A DNA stretch of 64,000 bases from JAIQFF01 sp963725615 (lineage in GTDB: Bacteria > Acidobacteriota > Terriglobia > Terriglobales > Acidobacteriaceae): NCBI GenBank assembly GCA_963725615.1, contig CAVRZO010000019.1, positions 101,975 to 165,974 of the forward strand, in the 5' to 3' direction. Of this stretch, positions 58,155-64,000 are shown one piece after another; the stretch's first letter is position 1, and the number at the start of each line of letters is the position of its first letter. The translations under genes were made by a program, and so were the position numbers. A model generated the notes under the pieces. It was not told the origin of the DNA, did no database searches, and saw only the letters and a program-made list of their open reading frames with translations.

Positions 58155-59300
58155 ATGGCTAGATCACGCAGAGACTTTCTCCGCTCACTAGGTCTGGGCG
58201 CGGCGGTTGGCGCGGCCGTGCACTGGCCGCTGGGAGATATCGCGGCCGCCGCTGCACCCAGCCGGGCGCGCAAGAGCGACGGATTTATCCACCTGGACAG
58301 CAATGAGAATGTTTATGGCCCGACGGCGAAAGTCGCGGCCGCCATAAGTTCTGCCACCAGCCTGGTGAACCGGTACCCGTTCCTGAAGTATGACGAAATA
58401 AAGGAGCGTATCGCGGCTTACCACAAGGTGAAACCGGAACAGGTACTCTTCGCCTGCGGGTCCACCGAAATACTCCGCGTTGCTGCCTGTGCGTTCCTCG
58501 GCGCCGGCAAGCAGCTTATAGAAGCTTCACCGACGTTTGAACACGAAGAGGAGTACGCCAAGTCTATGGGTGCGGAAGTTGTGGCCGTGCCGCTGGATCG
58601 AAAGTACGCCCACGATCTGGACGCGATGCAGACCCATGTGGGCCCTTCGACTGGCTTGATCTACATCAGTAATCCCAATAATCCCACCGCATCCATTACT
58701 CCTCGACAGGACATCGAGACTTTCCTCACCCGCCTTCCGGCGGCGGTTCGGGTGGTGATTGACGAGGCTTACCACGATTACGCTACCAAGTCAGCAATGT
58801 ATTCCTCATTCATTGACCATCCCGTGGACGATGAAAGAGTGATCGTGACCCGCACATTCTCGAAAGTTTACGGCCTGGCGGGCTTGAGGCTGGGCTATGC
58901 GGTGGCTGCGCCGAAGGTGATTGCGGAAATGCGGAAGTTTGTCACGAAGTCTAGTCTGAACGCGATCGTGGCGGAAGTCGTGGGCGTGGCGCTCAGCGAT
59001 ACCGATGGAATCAGGGAGTTCATCCGGCGCAACCAGGACGACCGCCAGGAGTTCTTCAATGCGGCGGGCGTTCGCATGCTCATGCCCATCGATTCCCACA
59101 CCAACTTTGTGATGATGAACATCCAGCATCCGGCGAACCCGGTGATCGAGCATTTCAAGATGCACAAGATCCTGATCGGACGTCATTTTCCGCCCATGAA
59201 CAACTACATTCGAGTCTCGCTTGGGACCACCGACGATATGAAAGCCTTCTGGGAGGCCTGGGACATGATCCCCTGGTCGAAGAAATTTATGCACCACTAG
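58155..59300 (+). CDS. Tat-exported class-I/II aminotransferase (HisC-like)
   Basis: The product has 381 residues. It starts with a twin-arginine signal (SRRDFLRSLGLGAAVGAAV), then a complete fold-type I aminotransferase like HisC: FIHLDSNENVYGPT, FACGSTEILRVAA, ISNPNNPTASI, VVIDEAYHDY, the PLP Lys in RTFSKVYGLAGLRLGY, and RVSLGT near the end. The ATG at 58155 has GAAGGA six bases upstream; two further in-frame ATGs upstream add residues without meaning. An exported PLP enzyme is unusual. It lies 64 bases before a UDP-GlcNAc 2-epimerase. A periplasmic substrate, or a signal that is not cleaved, are both possible. Confidence 0.85.
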   Translation: MARSRRDFLRSLGLGAAVGAAVHWPLGDIAAAAAPSRARKSDGFIHLDSNENVYGPTAKVAAAISSATSLVNRYPFLKYDEIKERIAAYHKVKPEQVLFACGSTEILRVAACAFLGAGKQLIEASPTFEHEEEYAKSMGAEVVAVPLDRKYAHDLDAMQTHVGPSTGLIYISNPNNPTASITPRQDIETFLTRLPAAVRVVIDEAYHDYATKSAMYSSFIDHPVDDERVIVTRTFSKVYGLAGLRLGYAVAAPKVIAEMRKFVTKSSLNAIVAEVVGVALSDTDGIREFIRRNQDDRQEFFNAAGVRMLMPIDSHTNFVMMNIQHPANPVIEHFKMHKILIGRHFPPMNNYIRVSLGTTDDMKAFWEAWDMIPWSKKFMHH

Positions 59301-59364
59301 TCGTGCCCCCAAGGGCAATCGACTCAGGTCTAGGCGGTAAGTACACTTGGCGTTAGGATCCTGC

Positions 59365-60426
59365 ATGCATATCCTTCACGTTGTCGGCGCGCGTCCCAAC
59401 CTCATGAAGGTCGCGCCGGTGCTGAGCGCGCTCCGGCAATATCCCCGGATCAAGCAGAGCCTCATTCATACGGGCCAGCATTACGATACCAACATGTCAG
59501 ATGTGTTCTTCCAGCAGCTTGAGATTCCGGCTCCGGACGTCAATATGGGAGTGGGTTCGGGAAGCCATGCCCAACAAACCGCCGGCATCATGAGCGGCTT
59601 CGAGCCGATCGTGCTGGAACGCAAACCCGATCTGGTGCTGGTTTACGGGGACGTGAACTCCACGGTCGCCGCTGCACTGGTGTGCTCGAAGCTGCAGATC
59701 AAAGTGGGCCACGTCGAAGCCGGACTGCGCTCCTTCGACCGGGGCATGCCGGAAGAAATTAACCGGCTGGTCACCGACCAGCTTGCCGACCTGTTGTTCA
59801 CGCCATCCGAAGACGGCGACCAGAATCTGGCGCGCGAAGGTATCCCGGCAAGCAAAGTCTACCGCGTCGGCAATGTCATGATCGATTCGCTGGTGCGGCT
59901 GTTGCCCGTTGCCATCGAAAAGAAGCTAAACGGATTGCCCGACCGCTACGTTCTGGTCACACTGCATCGCCCAGCGAACGTGGATGACGATCGCACCTTG
60001 AAGGTCATCTTGGGATATCTGCTGGAACTGAACAGCCAGGCAAAGGTCGTTTTCCCGGTGCACCCGCGCACACGCAAGCGCATCGCCGACTTTGGCATCG
60101 ACGTCAGCCAGCTGAATTTGCTGGAGCCCTTGCCGTACATCGAGTTCCTGTCTCTGCAACGCCGCGCCACCGCGGTGGTGACGGACTCCGGCGGCATCCA
60201 GGAAGAAACCACCTATCTGAACGTGCCCTGTCTTACCTTGCGGAGCAATACGGAGCGCCCCATCACCGTGACCGTGGGGACGAATATCCTGGTCGGACAA
60301 GATGGAGCCGCCCTGCGTGCCGAGCTGACGAAGATCCTCGCAGGCAAACCAAAGCAGGGAACCGTTCCGCCTCTTTGGGATGGACGCGCCGGGCAGCGCA
60401 TTGCCGAGATTCTGAATAAGCTCTGA
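59365..60426 (+). CDS. wecB: UDP-N-acetylglucosamine 2-epimerase
   Basis: The product has 353 residues, close to the usual length of about 370. The start ILHVVGARPNLMKVAPVL, YGDVNSTVAAALVCSK, HVEAGLRSFDRGMPEEINR, FPVHPRTRKRI and VTDSGGIQEETTYL are the family's blocks, including the catalytic Asp, Glu and His positions. It converts UDP-GlcNAc to UDP-ManNAc for EPS sugars. The usual partner WecC (ManNAc dehydrogenase) is not in the window. The ATG at 59365 begins the first strand. Confidence 0.93.
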   Translation: MHILHVVGARPNLMKVAPVLSALRQYPRIKQSLIHTGQHYDTNMSDVFFQQLEIPAPDVNMGVGSGSHAQQTAGIMSGFEPIVLERKPDLVLVYGDVNSTVAAALVCSKLQIKVGHVEAGLRSFDRGMPEEINRLVTDQLADLLFTPSEDGDQNLAREGIPASKVYRVGNVMIDSLVRLLPVAIEKKLNGLPDRYVLVTLHRPANVDDDRTLKVILGYLLELNSQAKVVFPVHPRTRKRIADFGIDVSQLNLLEPLPYIEFLSLQRRATAVVTDSGGIQEETTYLNVPCLTLRSNTERPITVTVGTNILVGQDGAALRAELTKILAGKPKQGTVPPLWDGRAGQRIAEILNKL

Positions 60427-60460
60427 TTCGAACGAAGAGGCTGTTTGAATCCCCAAAGAA

Positions 60461-60541
60461 TTGTCATTCCGAAGCGCGGCTTTGTCGCGCGAGGGATCTG
60501 CTGTTTCGCTGCCGGCGATAAAGCTGCCTTCGGAATGACAA
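60461..60541. repeat. Palindromic intergenic element (REP/MITE-like)
   Basis: The perfect 14-base terminal inverted repeat TTGTCATTCCGAAG (60461-60474) pairs with CTTCGGAATGACAA (60528-60541), around an inner CGCGGC...TCGCGCGAG segment. Elements built on GTCATTCCGA are dispersed through many bacterial genomes. It stands right after wecB, where it can also fold as a terminator. Confidence 0.75.
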
Positions 60542-60564
60542 GGGGCGGACGAGTGCGTTGCACT

Positions 60565-62207
60565 CTACCAGACTGCCGTTATCTCGTGGTCCTGATTTCG
60601 GATGACCGGGTGCACCATTCTTGGCTCCTGGCCCATCAATGAGCTCGCCAGAGCCACCCGCAGAAAGGCATGAATTTCAGGATCTGGGACGTCGTCTATC
60701 ATCTTGGTTGCCTCATCTGGAGAAATCCGGGCTGCCAGGCCGACAAAGTCTCGCCAGAAATTCGTCGAAGGCCATTGTGCTTTCAGCGCCGTGTTCGGGG
60801 CAGTAGGGTCCGCATCTTTGACGTACAATTGCTGGGCAAAGGCAGCTCCCTCCGCAATCGTCTTCAGCGCGGCATCCCGATCTTTCAATTGCAGGTAAGC
60901 ATCCGCCGCATCCTTGAGGACCTGAAACCGGAACCCTGCGTCGAATTCTGTTGACAGTTTGAGGGCTTCTTTGACGGCCGTCTTCGCGATTGAAGAATCT
61001 CGCTCGCCCACGATTACCCCGACCGAGACGAGGGTGTCCGCCCGCGTCTCTCGAAACCCAGGCAAGGCCAGGGCGGACTGAAGCGCGCGCTTAGGGTCAC
61101 GTCGCGCGAGCTCATAAATGGCTCTTCTTTGTTTGTCGATTTCCGCGCTTCGCTGTGCCGCCTGAGGATCGTATTCGTCAACTGGTCCTCTCGAGATTGC
61201 AAAGATCTCGGGACGCTCACCTTTGGCGCGAGGTGTGCTGGTAATTGTGCTATCCAGAGACCGCATGCCCTGAGGATATCGCTCCAGCATACCTTTCGTT
61301 TTTGGATTGTCCCGCAGAAGTTGCTCGGCCTTGGATGGGTCCAGATCTTGGATCACGGGCAACAACTGAAACAGGCGCAACTGATAGATGGAACTGAAGT
61401 AGGCCGAACCACGACTGGATGCGAAATTGAAGGGCGTATGGTCATCTTTGGATTCCTCCCTTGCGTGATCGAGAATTCGGTCCGTTGCTTCGAGAATTAC
61501 GGGCGGTGGCAATTTGTCCCAGAAGCGCACGACGAGCGTGCCTATGTCTTCGAACCGCATTCCCTCCGGCCCGCTCGAAGCCAGGTAACCCGCAAGCGCT
61601 TCACTAAAAATTTCCTGCCGTTCACTATCCCGGTCTTCAGGCAGATATAGCATCAGGGTCGCGGCCGCTGGTATGGAAACTGGCCCTCAGCCGCCACTTG
61701 ACGCATCAGTTCCAGGGCCCGGTCGAAACGATTGCTCTCGGCGTATTCCCCCGAAAGTTTCGCAGTGTACACATTTCGAAGGGTGGGCATTGCCTTAGGT
61801 AGGGCCTTTTCCAGGTCAGCTTTGGAGTTATAGAGCAAATCCTGTAGGATCTCGTCTTGCAAGTACTCCTTGTTGTCGTCATCATCTTCGATGGCGAGGG
61901 TTGACTGAAAGGCTTGAAGTCGCAAAGAGCGTTCTTTGGCAGGGCTGATCTCTGAATACGGTGAAGCGATCTCTAACTGCAGGTAGGCCCTCATAGGCGC
62001 GGGCAGGGCCTTGGCTTCGACCTCTGCCGTTTGCAGCATCTTCAATCCTTTGCGCTGCGGCGGCGGGGTGAGTGGCGCAGGTCTTTTATCTTGTCCCGGC
62101 GGGACGACATTACTGGCTGCTTTCGGCTGAGCCTGTGCCCACAGGTTGAGCGAGAGCAAGTACCAGACGAGCACGCCATGTAGGAAGGACCGAGGGCATG
62201 GCCGCAC
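60565..62207 (-). CDS. Secreted protein of unknown function, helical repeats, one frame change
   Basis: The product has about 547 residues if one base near 61665 is removed. The first frame then passes from GQFPY through AAATLM into MLYLPEDRDSERQEI. A signal peptide covers about 1-26 (SFLHGVLVWYLLSLNLWAQAQ). The body is mostly alpha-helical, with paired helices such as ALELMRQVAAEGQFPYQ, LARRDPKRALQSALALPGF and AYLQLKDRDAALKTIAEGA, suggesting TPR-like or HEAT-like repeats. I do not recognise a family. It is on the opposite strand to wecB and has a repeat element between. Confidence 0.6.
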
Positions 62208-62353
62208 CTGCAGGGGAAATAAAAATCCAATAATATTATAACGAGTGCAGCTACGGTTGGACGAGTCCGCGCGAGGGAGTCTCCTCAGCTGGCGGACGGA
62301 TCTAGCGCCCGGCGCGCATGCACCCTGGCGGCAATTGTGGCAGCACGCGCCAG

Positions 62354-62381
62354 ATCCTTCACGACTAGAGTCGTTCAGGAT
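62354..62381. repeat. Short palindromic element
   Basis: ATCCT (62354-62358) pairs with AGGAT (62377-62381) and ACGAC (62361-62365) with GTCGT (62370-62374) around a TAGA loop, followed by GACG. The ATCCTTC/TTCAGGAT ends resemble a dispersed palindromic family like the one at 60461. It lies between two minus-strand genes. Confidence 0.45.
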
Positions 62382-62414
62382 GACGCCGACGTGGGGGTGA
62401 GCTGCGTCACGACA

Positions 62415-64000
62415 TCAGTGTGCAATCAGGCCGAAGACGTCGAACTGCCCTCGTCCCTATGTACACCTTTCCATTGGCCACGGTGGGCACGGAAAATTTC
62501 GTTGAAAGGCCGGCTGCGCCAGTCCCGGTGGTTGGGCTGCTGTAGAGCTGATGGCCCAGGTTCGTCGCATCGTATGCGTTCAATATCGCGGGCGCTGCGG
62601 GACCGGGAGGGGTCCCGCTGGGATAACCGCTGACGTCGATCGCCCACACGATTCCGCCGCTGGTTCCGTTCGCCGAAACTGCGGGCGACAAACCTCGGCC
62701 ATTGTAGGCGCCGGACGACTGGGAATGTGGGGTAACCGAAGTACGCCGGTCGAAATCGTGAAGTGCTTCAGGAAATCTTTGTTCGCCGCGACGTAAATGT
62801 TGCCGTTCCAAAAGGCAGGGCTGCCGAAAATGCCCCCGCCAATTTTGAACTGGGTGTTGGGCAGGACGGGAACTTCCTGCACGTCCTGGTTCAGGACCGA
62901 GTTGAACCTCCCCAAATTGTCCCGATCGAGCAGAAAAAGATAACCGGGCTTGCCGGCCGCCAGCAGCAGATGAGGATGGGCCCCCGAGCCGACAGAATTG
63001 GGAAGAACCATCGCCGGAGATGATCCCAGATCAACATCATCCAGAGCGAGTATGGCTTCGTTGGACGGTGTGAAATAGTCAAGCACGGTACCGCTACTGC
63101 TCAGCTTCATTACGGAATCTGAGTAGTTGATCCCATTGGAATCGGCATCGAAGTTTCCGTTCGCCGTCTCCAGATACACATTCCCCGCATCATCCACCGA
63201 GGGGCCGCCTCCGCACTGCCAGATCGCGCCCTCATTGTTGCCGCTCGTCGGGTCCGTCGTAGACCATACGAACTGCTGGGCGAGGGTAACGTAGGTGTAG
63301 CCCATCAGCCAGCCCTGATAGGTGTTGTGGATCGCCGTGCAAGCCGAAGGCCACGTCCTCGGTTGCCGTTGTTGAGCAAGAGAGCCGGTCGCTGCAGATG
63401 AAAGAGCGGGACAAAATTGGGGGCGGTGATCAGCGCCGGCGTTACGGCGTCATCCCCCGAGGCCAAGCGGAGCGCATGGAGACGGTGAAAGTAGACATTG
63501 ACGTCCTTTGACTTGGCGCAAACGTAAATAAGCCCGGTGCCGATATCAATGACGGGCGTCGACGTGATTCCAATCTCCGGCGTCAGGTCGTTCAGTTCAA
63601 GGGTGTCAGCAAAAGGAACTGTAGTTTCGCCGGGGGTGAGCATGCTTTTCTTCCACAACTGCTGACAGGAGCTGGAGTCGGCGTCGTAGGCATAGACCCA
63701 GTCGCTTTCGGTGACCACGAAAACCACGTTGTGCTTCTTGCCGTCGTTCATGGTGAGGTTAGCGACGTACAAGGGCTCGGCGTATACGTATCCCGGAGCT
63801 TCCAGGGTGCAGGAGAAGAGTTTGCCGAACGTAGTGGCTGAGACGGTGGTGGGCGACAGCGCATATTCCTTCAGATTTTGCCCGGTGCGCGCATTGTCGT
63901 TGTGGTGAGTGAACACTCCGTCAAGGTCAGTGACTACGACGGTGACCGCGGAACTCATGGTGCCACCGGCGGCTTGCGCGGTGACGCTGTGGTTCCCGGG
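62415..64000 (-). CDS. Secreted beta-propeller protein, 5' part outside window, frame changes
   Basis: The coding strand enters from the right edge. Near 63950 the sequence TVVVTDLDG closes a preceding Ig-like repeat. A PQQ-like propeller follows: FTHHNDNARTGQNL, YAEPLYVANLT, ESDWVYAYDADS, NDLTPEIGITSTPVID, LYLETANGNFD-like and FTPSNEAILALDDVDLG. It is a close relative of the propeller at 41.2-42.8 kb. Frame changes occur near 63345-63380 (two), 62690 and 62445; after the last the protein ends FDVFGLIAH at the TGA 62417-62415. They look like sequence errors. It has no IPT or module after the propeller. Confidence 0.65.

Overview
The window looks like a piece of an Acidobacteriota chromosome (soil Terriglobia-like), judged by inference from four things: high G+C, dense exopolysaccharide (EPS) genes, large secreted IPT/TIG and beta-propeller proteins, and a tail type with a Cys-Gly-Gly-Ser-Gly stretch followed by a Thr/Val-rich segment. 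No rRNA, tRNA, CRISPR array, integrase or transposase was recognised. Almost the whole window is one EPS / surface-glycan locus.

Layout. 0-1.1 kb: 3' end of a secreted repeat protein. 1.2-5.9 kb: O-acyltransferase, a membrane glycosyltransferase-like protein, a UDP-sugar epimerase and a Tat-exported phosphoesterase. 5.9-9.6 kb: regulatory block with a LuxR-type response regulator (minus), a very A+T-rich divergent control region, a NusG/RfaH-like antiterminator and an NtrC-like regulator that lacks the sigma54-contact loop. 9.7-21.7 kb: export and assembly core with Wza-type channel protein, Wzc-type tyrosine kinase/copolymerase, membrane-bound 4,6-dehydratase, asparagine synthetase (damaged), DegT aminotransferase, priming sugar transferase, glycosyltransferase and O-antigen ligase/polymerase. 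21.8-36 kb: glycosyltransferases, a nucleotide-sugar module (SDR, RmlC-like epimerase, SAF-domain oxidoreductase, cytidylyltransferase, PIG-L deacetylase) and a Wzx-type flippase. 36.3-46.1 kb: two giant secreted proteins, a radical-copper (galactose/glyoxal) oxidase and a beta-propeller, both followed by IPT repeats and a recurrent module I cannot name. 46.2-51.6 kb: more glycosyltransferases, GtrA proteins and a methyltransferase. 51.8-60.4 kb: secreted beta-helix protein, alpha/alpha-toroid protein, ExeA-like ATPase, GT39-like protein, Tat-exported aminotransferase and UDP-GlcNAc 2-epimerase. 60.5-64 kb: palindromic repeat elements, a secreted unknown protein and another beta-propeller protein running off the right edge.

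How it fits together (inference): nucleotide sugars are made by the epimerases, dehydratase, aminotransferase and cytidylyltransferase. They are loaded on the lipid carrier by the priming transferase and the many glycosyltransferases, flipped by the Wzx protein, polymerised or ligated by the Wzy-like protein and exported by the Wza/Wzc pair. The secreted oxidase, beta-helix and repeat proteins may modify or hold the polymer outside. The gene set resembles exosortase-linked EPS loci, but no exosortase is visible here.

Sequence quality: about ten genes are broken by single-base frame changes, clustered at 0-0.3, 16.7-21.1, 38.8-38.9, 42.9-50.3 and 61.6-63.4 kb, while the stretches between are clean. 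Most look like consensus errors rather than true pseudogenes. Where a gene is given as one span across frame changes, the entry says so.
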